Program-made: the position numbers and the translations under genes
Shown here: positions 14,744 to 24,067 of the stretch, piece after piece
How the letters are laid out: the number at the start of each line of letters is the position of its first letter
Position numbering within the stretch: the stretch's first letter is position 1
Notes under the pieces: model-generated
Seen by the model: only the letters and a program-made list of their open reading frames with translations
Told to the model about the DNA's origin: nothing
The model's database searches: none
Assembly: GCF_036689815.1 (NCBI RefSeq)
Contig: NZ_JBAHUR010000013.1
Coordinates: 1-64,000, forward strand
From: Magnetovibrio sp. PR-2
GTDB lineage: Bacteria > Pseudomonadota > Alphaproteobacteria > Rhodospirillales > Magnetovibrionaceae
Direction: 5' to 3'
DNA: 64,000 bases

Positions 14744-16936
14744 TCACGTTTTTTCTTGGGCGGTCTTCACAGAAGCGCGCATTTTATCGCGTTCCGCCAA
14801 CACAGCTTCGGTTGCCCCGAACAGTTCCATTTGCCCATGATCCATGGTCAACAGTTTGTCACATAGACGCATATGACTGGGACGTTGGGTAATCATGATG
14901 ATGGTTTGGTGCCCGCGCAGTTCTGCCAAAGTTTTCAAGAACGCACTTTCGTCTTTTTCGTCCAAGCCGCTGGCGGGTTCGTCCAAGATCAAAACAGGTG
15001 CGTCGCGCAAGAACCCGCGCGCCAACGCCAACTGACGCAAGAAGCCCTGGGGCACGTGGGCTTCCAAACCGTCTTTGAACGCCGTGTCCAAACCGTGCGG
15101 CAAAGCTTCGATTTTCGCCAAGACGCCTGCTTTGCGGCACGCTTCCTTAACTTCTTGAATGGACGCGGTTGGGTCGGCCAAACGCACATTATCCAAAATG
15201 GTGCCCGGAAAGGCGTGGTTGTATTGCGGAACGTAAGAGAGTGTTTGGCGCAAGGTGATGGGTTTGACTTGGCGAATGTCGATGCCGTCCAGGCTCACCG
15301 TGCCGCCCTGGGGTTCGTACATCCCCACCATCAATTTGGCGATGGTCGATTTGCCCGAACCGCTGTCGCCTGCGATGCCGATCAGCTCGCCGGGTTTGAC
15401 CGTAAAGCTCAACCCCAAAAGCGCCGGATTGGCGTTTGCGGTATAGCGCATGCTGACGCGATCAAAGTTCACCTGGCCGTTGAACTTCAAAGCGCTCAGT
15501 TGATCGTTGTCGTTTTGGCTTTCGCGATCGTATTCCAAAATCGAGAGGAACTGCCCAAGGCTCTGGCGTGTCTGGTGAATGCGGTTGCCCAGACCAAACA
15601 GCGTTTGAATGGGCGAAAGCACACGCCAAACCAACATCATGGTGGCGATCAAAGCACCCATGCTTATGCCACCGTCCATGGCGCTCAACACACCAAAGAC
15701 CAAAGTTGCCGCGCCTGCGACAATCATCAACAACTGCGCCATATCCTGGGAAACGGAATTGAGGCGGTTGACCTCTAAGTTCGCCCACGCGGCATCCGCC
15801 GACATGGTGCGGAAGCGATCCCCCCAAATACTTTCCGCGCCCATTTGTTTGACAGAACGCATGGACCACATCAGCTCCACCAAGAAGGCATGGCGTTTTG
15901 AACGTTGTTCGCCGGCACGCCTAATTTGGTTTTGCAATTTCGGCAAGATGATGAAGCTCAACACCAAATACAACAGGCCCAAAACCACCGGAATCAAAAC
16001 CAAGGGACCGGCAATGATCGCAATGGCGATGATGAAGATCAGAGCGAACGGCAAATCCAAAGCCAAAGTCGCCAAGGGGCCACTGAGCAAATCGCGAAAC
16101 GTTTCAAACTCACGAATGCGGGTGACTTGCCCGCCCACGGATGCACGCTCTGTAAAAAGCGGTGGCAAGTGTAGGACTTGATCAAAAACTTTGGAGCTGA
16201 CGATATAATCGATCCGCGCCCCCACACGAGCCTGAACTTTTGCACGCCAAGCCCGCATGAAGATTTCAAACACCACGGCACCCAAAACACCGAAAACGAT
16301 AAAGCGCAGCATTTCAGGTGAATCTTTGCCAATGACTTGGTCGTAGATCGCCATAATGGACAACGGCACAATCAACGACAAAATGTTGATAAAAAACGAA
16401 ATCAACAAAGTGGTGCTGAACAGCCCCTTAAAGCGGCCAATCATAGAGCTCAACCACGTCACCGGGGTTTGTTGCACCGCCTGGCTTTCCTTTTCGACGG
16501 CTTGAACCAAATACAGATCACCGCCATGAAGGTTTTTAAACGTGGTGTTGCGTGTCGGTTTCCTGCCATCAAAGACGACAAATCCTTTATCGGTGTGTTC
16601 TAACACAATTGCCGGGACACCATCACTTTGGACCAGCAGACAAGGACATAAGCGATTATGTAAATCATCTCGCTTTTCATTCACCAAGATGGTTTTAAAG
16701 CCCAAGCGCGCGAGTGTGTTGCGCATATCTTCACTGTCGAGGGGCCGGTTTTGATAAGGACCAGCCTCGACCAACTGACGCGCGCTGCCTTCCCAATGCA
16801 GGGCATCCAGCAATACGGCCAAACACGCCGCCACCGGGTCCAGCGCCTTTTCACTGCCATAGCGATTGTGCATGGCGCGCAGCCAATTTTCCGGCAGATC
16901 CGATATCTTCATCTGATGGTAGGAAAGATTGCTCAT
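14744..16936 (-). CDS. type I secretion ABC transporter with C39-like domain
   Basis: The 730-residue protein has an N-terminal C39-peptidase-like domain (about 1-135). The position of the catalytic Cys in the family motif DCGxxCLA reads DPVAACLA here, so it is a non-proteolytic docking domain, as in HlyB. Six membrane helices follow at about 165-440, then an ATPase domain. Walker A is GDSGSGKST, the Q-loop is present (VPQYNH) and Walker B is VLILDEP. However, the LSGGQ signature is replaced by VPQGF and the switch His is Gln (ITQRPS). It probably forms a heterodimer with the next ABC protein, whose stop overlaps its ATG by 4 bases. Confidence 0.88.
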   Translation of the reverse strand: MSNLSYHQMKISDLPENWLRAMHNRYGSEKALDPVAACLAVLLDALHWEGSARQLVEAGPYQNRPLDSEDMRNTLARLGFKTILVNEKRDDLHNRLCPCLLVQSDGVPAIVLEHTDKGFVVFDGRKPTRNTTFKNLHGGDLYLVQAVEKESQAVQQTPVTWLSSMIGRFKGLFSTTLLISFFINILSLIVPLSIMAIYDQVIGKDSPEMLRFIVFGVLGAVVFEIFMRAWRAKVQARVGARIDYIVSSKVFDQVLHLPPLFTERASVGGQVTRIREFETFRDLLSGPLATLALDLPFALIFIIAIAIIAGPLVLIPVVLGLLYLVLSFIILPKLQNQIRRAGEQRSKRHAFLVELMWSMRSVKQMGAESIWGDRFRTMSADAAWANLEVNRLNSVSQDMAQLLMIVAGAATLVFGVLSAMDGGISMGALIATMMLVWRVLSPIQTLFGLGNRIHQTRQSLGQFLSILEYDRESQNDNDQLSALKFNGQVNFDRVSMRYTANANPALLGLSFTVKPGELIGIAGDSGSGKSTIAKLMVGMYEPQGGTVSLDGIDIRQVKPITLRQTLSYVPQYNHAFPGTILDNVRLADPTASIQEVKEACRKAGVLAKIEALPHGLDTAFKDGLEAHVPQGFLRQLALARGFLRDAPVLILDEPASGLDEKDESAFLKTLAELRGHQTIIMITQRPSHMRLCDKLLTMDHGQMELFGATEAVLAERDKMRASVKTAQEKT

Positions 16937-18687
16937 GCGCCACCCTCCCCGCCCGGAGCCTGCAATTTTGTCACCGTTTCAGGCTCACTTTGATTTTGAC
17001 GGTATTCGGTAATCCGTCCTCGGTCGATGGTCAAAACCTGATCGGCCAACGCAATCAAAGATGGGCGCGATGTAATCAACACCAGGGTCACTTTCCCCTT
17101 CATTTCAATCAGCATGCGGCGCAAACGTTTATCGGCTTCAAAATCAAAGACCGAGTTTGCTTCGTCGAACAGCAACAGCTTCACAGGTTTGGACAACGCC
17201 CGGCACAGTGAAATTTCTTGTTGAATACTGCCCGGCAATCCGACCGTAGCACTACTGCCGATGTTGGTGTCGAGCCCATCGGGCATGCGTGCAATTTCTT
17301 CATCGAGACCCAGCTTGTGCGCCACGGTGAGCGCCTCTGGCAGATGTTTTCGTTTTTGAAAGCCCGAAAGGTTGTCGCTGATGGTCCCGTCATACATCAC
17401 GACATCTTGGCGGGCATAGGCGATGTCATTTCGTAACTTTTGAAAGTCGATGTGCGCGGCACTGTGTTCGCCAAACAACAACTCACCTTCGTCCACATGA
17501 GCCAATCCGGCCAAAGCATCCAAGACAACGGACTTGCCCCCACCCATGGGTCCGGTCAGCGCCACGACGGAGCCCGCCGGGATCTCCAACGAGAAGTTTT
17601 TAAGCACCGGGAAATCCGGATTGCCCCGGTGCACCGTAACCTCGTCAAAGCGGATCGGTTGCGACCAGTCGACCTCTGCCGGTTGTTCCCCACGGGGCAG
17701 CGGTTCCAGCGGATAGTTCATCAACGTATCCAGACGTTCCTCCGCCAACTTCAAGTTTTGCGATTGCATCCAAACGCCAATGATCCGGATCAAAGGCTGC
17801 ACGGCACGCCCCGCCAACAGCGTTGACGCGATCAAAGCACCGCTGGACAGCGTTCCGTCCAACACCATCAGGCTGCCAAATGTGGCCACCGCCGCCATGG
17901 AAAGATTGGAAAACGCAGGCCCCAAAGAACGGCCAAGGGATGAAAGGTAGGCGTACTGTTCAACGGCTGTCGAAAGCGGGGCAAGCAAGCTTTGGTACTG
18001 ACGATGCAGCTGCGCTTCAAGACCTAAGCCCTTGACCGTGTGAATGCCGTTGAGCACCTGGAAAATGAACGAATAGCGTTGCTCATCCAAATCCGCGCGG
18101 TGCTTGATGGCTTGGTCCAACTTGCGGCTTAGCCAAATCGCCGCGCCGAAGGCCAGCAAAACCACCGCCAGGGGGGCCAAAACAAGGTTGATATTGATGG
18201 CACCAATAATGCCCAAAAACAAAATCACAAACGGCAGATCGGAAAAAGACACCAAGCCTTGGCCCGAATGAAAATCGCGCAAGGCTTCAACCGATGTCAT
18301 ACGGTCCATGTGCGTTCCCGCGGGCTCGCTTTCATAGGCGTCCAAGCGGCTGTTCAACAAACGGTCGGCGGCACGTTGTGAAATGGCGTGTTCGAACCGC
18401 GCACCTTCCCAACTGGTGATGTGCGTGCGAAGCCCGCGCAAAACCGCATCCAAAATGATCGCGGCGGCCAAACCTGCAACCAGATAAGCGAATGTATTAT
18501 AAGCAGAATTGGGAACGATTTTGTCGTAGACCTGCAAGATCACCAACGGCAGGGCCAAAGAGAATATGTTGATCGCCAACGAAGCCAATAAAACGTCATA
18601 GCGCCCTAAGGAGACCCGGAACAAAGATCTCAAAAACGAGGCGCGCTTCGCAGGTGCAGCATTGGTGTCGGAAGAAATCGACGACAT
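16933..18687 (-). CDS. second type I secretion ABC transporter subunit
   Basis: The 584-residue protein has a six-helix membrane domain (about 20-310) and an ATPase domain without an N-terminal peptidase-like domain. Walker A is GPMGGGKS, the Q-loop is ARQDVV and Walker B is LLLFDEA. The signature motif is LPGSI instead of LSGGQ, and the switch His is Ser (ITSRPS). It is the first gene of the T1SS operon and overlaps the next gene by 4 bases. Because neither subunit has a canonical signature or switch His, ATP hydrolysis by a simple heterodimer would be unusual. Either the family tolerates these changes or turnover is slow. Export of the divergent repeat protein is inferred. Confidence 0.85.
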   Translation of the reverse strand: MSSISSDTNAAPAKRASFLRSLFRVSLGRYDVLLASLAINIFSLALPLVILQVYDKIVPNSAYNTFAYLVAGLAAAIILDAVLRGLRTHITSWEGARFEHAISQRAADRLLNSRLDAYESEPAGTHMDRMTSVEALRDFHSGQGLVSFSDLPFVILFLGIIGAININLVLAPLAVVLLAFGAAIWLSRKLDQAIKHRADLDEQRYSFIFQVLNGIHTVKGLGLEAQLHRQYQSLLAPLSTAVEQYAYLSSLGRSLGPAFSNLSMAAVATFGSLMVLDGTLSSGALIASTLLAGRAVQPLIRIIGVWMQSQNLKLAEERLDTLMNYPLEPLPRGEQPAEVDWSQPIRFDEVTVHRGNPDFPVLKNFSLEIPAGSVVALTGPMGGGKSVVLDALAGLAHVDEGELLFGEHSAAHIDFQKLRNDIAYARQDVVMYDGTISDNLSGFQKRKHLPEALTVAHKLGLDEEIARMPDGLDTNIGSSATVGLPGSIQQEISLCRALSKPVKLLLFDEANSVFDFEADKRLRRMLIEMKGKVTLVLITSRPSLIALADQVLTIDRGRITEYRQNQSEPETVTKLQAPGGEGGA

Positions 18688-18873
18688 GTCAGGCTTCTTT
18701 CAGCTTCGTTTGTTATCCTTTGCGAAATAGACAGCTGCCCCTGCCGGTATTTCATGTAATCAACCGCTGGCTTCGGATGAAAGAAACATGTGATGGACGG
18801 ATTAGAGAGGCAAATGAACCAGAACTCAAGCCCTCTTTGCACGACTATGGACAATGGATTGGACGAATTTTAG

Positions 18874-18890
18874 TGTTTTGGTCCAAAACA
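18874..18890. promoter_or_regulatory. perfect palindrome in the T1SS/RTX divergent region
   Basis: TGTTTTGG-T-CCAAAACA is a perfect 8-bp inverted repeat with a 1-base centre, 72 bases before the repeat-protein ATG and about 184 bases from the start of the T1SS operon. It could be an operator acting on one or both divergent units. The regulator is unknown. No other element is clear in 18688-18961. Confidence 0.4.
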
Positions 18891-18961
18891 TTGCCAAATC
18901 GAGCAAGAAGGCTACATTTAATATGACTGGTGGGCGCCAGTTATGAGATAGAGAGGTCAAA

Positions 18962-21900
18962 ATGACTCCTCCTGCAGATCACGGGACTGCCCCCGACGTT
19001 TCCATCGAGCTCTTTGATCTCGATCGAGCTGAACTGCCGGGCAGCGATGAAGAAATCATCGTATTAAACGCACCTGTCGAAACGGCCGATGAGGTGGACA
19101 TCACAACGCCCAACCTTCATATGGGCAGCCACGATGAACGTCCTCTGATCGAACGCGACGAAGGCCACCGCACCCGCGTCGAACAGTCAGAAACCATAGA
19201 CACCCGCGAGTTGGACCTCACCATTACACCGCAAATGGTGGAACAGGCGGGCGAACAGGGCGGCATTGTTGTCGTGCCTCTGCAACTTGGCCAGTTTTTA
19301 ACGGATCCCGGCCACCAGCAAGTGACCTTGCACGGTGTCGGCGACGGCCCCCTGCCCTTTGGCGTGCGCAACGCCGACGGCTCCGTCACGCTCAAAGCCA
19401 CAGAGCTCAATCGCGTCGCCATCAAAGTCGATGAAGACAACGCGGATGGCTTTTCCGTTTCCATTACCGTTGAACCGGACAACACCCGAAACGCGTCTGA
19501 GACGGATGAAACCGTCAACGTTGCTGGCGGTGACGATAGCGAAAGCGAAACGCTTGACGATCTCCCACCCAATCGCTTGGACGGCGAGGGCCCAGAATTT
19601 GGCGAACGCCCGCAACTCAATAACGAAGACAGGCCCGAAGGCCTCAATGTGCGCGAGCGCATCCGTTTGCGCCAACGCGAAGAAACCGAACAGCAAGACA
19701 CCCAACAAACAGAATCCGGCCCGACCGACACCATCGCGTCCAGCCCGGAACTGTCTGTTTTGGACACCCAAGGCCTAGAAGACACGGCTATTGCTTTGGA
19801 TGTTCAAGCCAAACTCACAGATTTGGATGGTTCGGAAAGCCTTTCCGTCACCATTTCCGGTGTGCCCACCGGCGCCCAACTGTCCGCCGGTACCGATAAC
19901 GGCGATGGCTCATGGACCTTAAGCCCCGACCAATTGCAAGGTTTGACCGTCACGCCACCGCAAGATTCCCACGACGATTTTGATCTCACAATCGTCGCCA
20001 CCAGCACCGAACGAGACGGCGGCGCAACGGCGTCACAAACCGCCGACCTGCATGTGCGCGTCGATGACGTGATTGACTATGTCGAAGTTGACGCCGGTAC
20101 CCATCGTTCCGAACGCATCACGGGCTCGGAAGAAAACGAAAGCATTTCCGCAGGGGCCGGTAACGACACGGTTTCCGGCGGCGGCGGGTCCGACAAAGTC
20201 GATGGTGGATCCGGCCATGACCGGGTATACGGCAATGACGGGGACGACATTGTTTCCGGCGGCACAGGCAATGACCGCGTCTACGGCGGTACGGGAAGTG
20301 ACCAAGTCAACGGCGGCGAAGGCGCTGACCGTTTGTATGGCGAAGATGGCAACGACACCCTAACCGGCGGTGCCGGCAACGACCAGCTGTATGGCGGCAA
20401 CGGTGACGACACGTTGATTGTCGAAGGCACGGATTATGTTCATGGCGGCGCAGGGAACGACACCGTAAAAGCGGCAGACGACGGCGACATCACCCTGAGC
20501 AGCTTGTCGCAAAAGCAATCCATCGAAACCATTGATGGCGGCGAAACCGAAAGTGCCGTGCGCGGCACCGCCTCCAACAACACGCTGGATTTCCGCAACA
20601 CCGAATTGAACAACATTTCCGAAATCGACGGCGGCGCGGGACATGACCGGATTTACGGTTCCGACGGCAACGACCGCATCGTCGGCGGGGAAGGCAACGA
20701 TTCGCTCTACGGCGATGATGGTGATGACACGTTGGTGGTCGGCGACGGTTCTGACTACGTTGACGGCGGCACGGGCAACGACACGGTCGTCGCAGGCGAC
20801 GATGGCGACATCACCCTGCGTGGCATCAAGAACGTTGAAACCGTTGACGGCGGCGAAACCGAAAGTGCCGTGCGCGGCACCTCGGCCAATAACACGCTCG
20901 ATTTCCGCAACACCCAAATGAACAACATCTCCGAAATCGACGGCGGTGCGGGCAACGACCGAATTTATGGCTCCAGTGGCGACGACACTATAGTCGGCGG
21001 TGAGGGCAATGATTCGCTCTATGGCATGGACGGCGACGACACCTTCGTCGTCGGCGACGGCACAGATTATGTCGACGGCGGCACAGGTAACGATACCTTA
21101 AAGGCTGGAGACGACGGGGATATCACCCTCAGCGGCATCAAAAACATCGAAACCGTGGATGGCGGCGACAGCGAAAGTGCTATTCGCGGCACGGGATCCA
21201 ACAACACGTTGGATTTCCGCGGTGCTAACATGACCAACATCTCCGAAATCGATGCCGGTGCTGGCAATGACCGGGTTTACGGCTCAGACGGCGATGACAC
21301 CATCAAGGGCGGCACAGGCAACGACGGACTTTATGGTGGCGCAGGCGATGATCGCATCGTCGGTGGCGAAGGCAACGATTCGCTCTATGGTCAAGCTGGT
21401 GACGACACCATTGTGGTTGGCGACGGCGCAAACTATGTCGACGGCGGTTCCGGCAACGACACCCTGTCGGCTGAAGACGACGGCGATATTACGCTGCGCG
21501 GCATCAAGAACGTCGAAACCGTTGACGGCGGCGACACGGCGAGTGCCATCCACGGCAACAGCTCCAACAACACGTTGGATTTCCGCAACACGACGTTGAA
21601 TAACATTTCTGAGATTGACGGCGGCGCGGGACATGACCGGATTTACGGATCCAGCGACGACGACAAGATTATCGGTGGTGCGGGCAACGACACGCTCTAT
21701 GGCATGGACGGCGACGACACCTTCGTGGTCGGCGATGGCCAAGACTATGTCGATGGCGGCGCGGGCTCCGACACCGTTGTGGCCGCAGACGATGGCGACA
21801 TGACCCTGCGTGGCATCCGCAATGTTGAAACTGTTGACGGTGGCGACAGCGCAAGCGCTATCCACGGCACCAACGCCAACAACTCGTTGGATTTTCGTGG

Positions 21901-22756
21901 CTCGACCATGACCAACATCTCCGAGATTGACGCAGGCGCAGGCAACGACACTGTTTACGGCGCTGATGGGAATGACACCATCAAAGGCGGTACCGGAAAC
22001 GATCGTCTCTATGGCGGCGCGGGTGATGATCAACTCGTCGGCGGTGAGGGCAACGACAGTCTCTACGGCCAAGCCGGTGACGACACCATCGTGGTCGGTG
22101 ACGGCGCAAACTATGTCGATGGCGGTTCCGGCAACGACACCTTGTCAGCCGAAGACGACGGCGACATCACGCTGCGCGGCATTCGCAATGTGGAAACCGT
22201 TGACGGTGGCGACACGGCCAGTGCCATCCATGGGACGTCCGCCAACAACTCCATGGATTTCCGCACCACGCAACTCAACAACATCTCTGAAATTGACGCG
22301 GGCGTCGGCAACGACACGGTCTATGGCTCTGGGGCCGACGATGTGATCAAGGGCGGTGCTGGCAACGACCGCTTGTATGGCATGGACGGCAACGACGTCA
22401 TTCGCGGCGGCGACGGCAACGACCGCTTGTACGGCGGCGACGGCAACGACGTCATCCGCGGCGATGCGGGGAACGATATTCTCTACGGTCAAAACGGTGA
22501 CGACACCTTCATCTTCGGTGAAGGCGGCGGCACCGACACCGTCAAGGGCGGCAGTGGCTGGTTGGATAACATCCACCTGGAAAACCATGACGGCAGCACG
22601 CCGATAACCGGAGATTGGGAATTGACGTTGAAAAGCGGGTCCATCGAAGAACAGGCTGATAATTACATCTCTCTGTCAGAAGATTCCGCAGGCACCATCC
22701 GATTTGATGATGGCAGCGAGCTGAATTTCGATGGCATTGAAAAAATTGACTGGTAA
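18962..22756 (+). CDS. RTX-type calcium-binding repeat protein, probable T1SS substrate
   Basis: The 1264-residue, very acidic protein has no Sec signal, as expected for type I export. Residues 1-260 are unassigned and rich in Asp/Glu. About 265-370 is a cadherin/VCBS-like domain (LSVLDTQGLEDTAIALDVQA). From about 375 many RTX nonapeptides of the form GGxGxDxxx (GGAGNDRIYG and similar) bind Ca2+ and fold as parallel beta-rolls after export. From residue 532 the RTX blocks are built into a higher-order repeat of 104 or 122 residues. The C-terminus (LNFDGIEKIDW) is the expected place of the secretion signal. GAGAGG precedes the ATG. It is likely a surface or biofilm protein. No enzyme domain is seen. 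Confidence 0.85.
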   Translation: MTPPADHGTAPDVSIELFDLDRAELPGSDEEIIVLNAPVETADEVDITTPNLHMGSHDERPLIERDEGHRTRVEQSETIDTRELDLTITPQMVEQAGEQGGIVVVPLQLGQFLTDPGHQQVTLHGVGDGPLPFGVRNADGSVTLKATELNRVAIKVDEDNADGFSVSITVEPDNTRNASETDETVNVAGGDDSESETLDDLPPNRLDGEGPEFGERPQLNNEDRPEGLNVRERIRLRQREETEQQDTQQTESGPTDTIASSPELSVLDTQGLEDTAIALDVQAKLTDLDGSESLSVTISGVPTGAQLSAGTDNGDGSWTLSPDQLQGLTVTPPQDSHDDFDLTIVATSTERDGGATASQTADLHVRVDDVIDYVEVDAGTHRSERITGSEENESISAGAGNDTVSGGGGSDKVDGGSGHDRVYGNDGDDIVSGGTGNDRVYGGTGSDQVNGGEGADRLYGEDGNDTLTGGAGNDQLYGGNGDDTLIVEGTDYVHGGAGNDTVKAADDGDITLSSLSQKQSIETIDGGETESAVRGTASNNTLDFRNTELNNISEIDGGAGHDRIYGSDGNDRIVGGEGNDSLYGDDGDDTLVVGDGSDYVDGGTGNDTVVAGDDGDITLRGIKNVETVDGGETESAVRGTSANNTLDFRNTQMNNISEIDGGAGNDRIYGSSGDDTIVGGEGNDSLYGMDGDDTFVVGDGTDYVDGGTGNDTLKAGDDGDITLSGIKNIETVDGGDSESAIRGTGSNNTLDFRGANMTNISEIDAGAGNDRVYGSDGDDTIKGGTGNDGLYGGAGDDRIVGGEGNDSLYGQAGDDTIVVGDGANYVDGGSGNDTLSAEDDGDITLRGIKNVETVDGGDTASAIHGNSSNNTLDFRNTTLNNISEIDGGAGHDRIYGSSDDDKIIGGAGNDTLYGMDGDDTFVVGDGQDYVDGGAGSDTVVAADDGDMTLRGIRNVETVDGGDSASAIHGTNANNSLDFRGSTMTNISEIDAGAGNDTVYGADGNDTIKGGTGNDRLYGGAGDDQLVGGEGNDSLYGQAGDDTIVVGDGANYVDGGSGNDTLSAEDDGDITLRGIRNVETVDGGDTASAIHGTSANNSMDFRTTQLNNISEIDAGVGNDTVYGSGADDVIKGGAGNDRLYGMDGNDVIRGGDGNDRLYGGDGNDVIRGDAGNDILYGQNGDDTFIFGEGGGTDTVKGGSGWLDNIHLENHDGSTPITGDWELTLKSGSIEEQADNYISLSEDSAGTIRFDDGSELNFDGIEKIDW
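20555..22534 (+). repeat. 312/366-bp tandem repeats inside the RTX gene
   Basis: Six in-phase units begin at 20555, 20867, 21179, 21545, 21857 and 22223. Units 1, 2 and 4 are 312 bp; units 3 and 5 are 366 bp because they hold an extra pair of RTX nonapeptides; unit 6 runs into the final RTX block. Each unit has an SNNTLDFR strand, an ISEIDxGAGxD turn, RTX blocks, then DDGDITLRGIKNVETVDGG. An incomplete leading unit lies at about 20429-20554. The long and short units partly alternate, suggesting duplication by unequal recombination. Confidence 0.9.
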
Positions 22757-22795
22757 GATCAGGCCATACAAACACAAAATTATTGGACTGTATAA

Positions 22796-24058
22796 ATGCT
22801 GAAATGGCTGTTTGGCGGCAATAAAGACCAAGCCGCAGGCGCACCCAAAGCGCCGTCCTACGAAGAAGCCCGCGACATCGCCGAACACGGTGACGCCGAA
22901 GCCCGCTCAAAGCTCGCCGAATGCGGCGACCTGCAACCAGAGCTTCTGTATTACTTCGCCACAGACAAGTCACCCGAAGTGCGTCGCACTGTAGCCAACA
23001 ACGCGGCAACCCCCCTGCAGGCCGATAAAATCCTGGCCAAGGACCAAAGCACCGAAGTGCGTGTCGGCTTAGCCCAAAAAATCGGCAAGTTGCTGCCCGA
23101 CCTCGAGCCGGACCTGCAAGACAAAGCCGCCGATATGGTGTTTGAGGTGCTCAACATCTTGGCCCAAGACACCATCACCGATGTGCGCAAGATCGTTGCC
23201 GATGAAGTTCGCACACTGGACAACGTTCCCAAACCCATTATCTCTATGCTCGCCAATGACGTGGATGACATCGTCGCAGCACCCGTGTTGGAATTCTCCC
23301 CCCTGTTGGACGATGACGATCTGATCGGGTTGATCACCAGCGGCATGAATTCCGGTGCGTTGAGCGCTGTCGCGCGCCGCAAAGATCTGGGCGAAGACGT
23401 GTCCGGCGCCATTGTCGACACGGGTGACGAACAAGGTGTGGGCGCACTGTTGGCCAACAAAACGTCGAACATCTCCGAAGCCTCGTTCGAAGATATTTCG
23501 CGCATGTCCGCAGACGTTACGTCTTGGCACGCCCCCTTGATCCACCGCCCGAGCTTGAGTGTCGACACCATCAAAAAGATCTCGAACTTCTTGAGCTCAT
23601 CACTTCTTCAACAGCTTTCCGAACGCAACGACTTGGAAGCGGAACTGCAAGAAGAACTGTCCGAAGCCGTGCAAGGGCGCATTGCCGAAGAAAAGCTGGA
23701 TCAAGACGACACGGAAATCAAAAAGATCCAACAAAAGGTCCAGCGCCTGCACGAAGCCAACGCCTTGGACGCGGATGCTGTTGTGGATGCGCTCAATTCC
23801 GGCGATTTGCCGTTTGTGGTTTATGCCCTGTCTTTGTTGAGCGAGTTGCCGCCTGACGTGGTGAAAAAAATGTTCACCTTGCAAAGCGCCAAAACCGTTC
23901 TCGCGATTACGTGGAAAAGCGGGTTCGACATGGACGTTGCTTTGGCGCTGCAAAGGGAAGGCGCAAAAATACCGCCCGGCAAACGCATCCAGCCTGCCGC
24001 AACAGGCGGTTACCCGCTGACCGAAAGCGATATGGAATGGCAGTTGGATTTGCTGTAA
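22796..24058 (+). CDS. DUF2336 protein (paralogue 1)
   Basis: The 420-residue protein belongs to DUF2336, an alphaproteobacterial family of HEAT-like helical repeats. The first repeats are visible as DAEARSKLAECGDLQPELLYYFATD, then SPEVRRTVANNAATPLQADKILAKD and STEVRVGLAQKIGKL. The C-terminus ends with the family block TESDMEWQLDLL. It starts with a short hydrophobic/basic stretch (MLKWLFGG) and is otherwise soluble. A second copy lies at 54781-56031. Some DUF2336 proteins are fused to or placed near signalling modules, and a two-component system follows 9 bases downstream here, so a scaffold role is possible. The molecular function is unknown. Confidence 0.82.
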   Translation: MLKWLFGGNKDQAAGAPKAPSYEEARDIAEHGDAEARSKLAECGDLQPELLYYFATDKSPEVRRTVANNAATPLQADKILAKDQSTEVRVGLAQKIGKLLPDLEPDLQDKAADMVFEVLNILAQDTITDVRKIVADEVRTLDNVPKPIISMLANDVDDIVAAPVLEFSPLLDDDDLIGLITSGMNSGALSAVARRKDLGEDVSGAIVDTGDEQGVGALLANKTSNISEASFEDISRMSADVTSWHAPLIHRPSLSVDTIKKISNFLSSSLLQQLSERNDLEAELQEELSEAVQGRIAEEKLDQDDTEIKKIQQKVQRLHEANALDADAVVDALNSGDLPFVVYALSLLSELPPDVVKKMFTLQSAKTVLAITWKSGFDMDVALALQREGAKIPPGKRIQPAATGGYPLTESDMEWQLDLL

Positions 24059-24067
24059 TGCTAAGGG

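Noticed and set aside
14873-15778. 301-codon plus-strand frame opposite the T1SS ABC gene
   Set aside because: Antisense shadow of a conserved ATPase gene; product shows no domain.
20360-22072. Minus-strand frames of 185 and 262 codons inside the RTX gene
   Set aside because: They arise from the regular repeat codons (Val/Ala-rich, periodic) and have no start signals.
20555-22534. Tandem repeats considered as a CRISPR-like array
   Set aside because: Repeat units are 312-366 bp, in phase with a protein frame, with no unique spacers and no cas genes.
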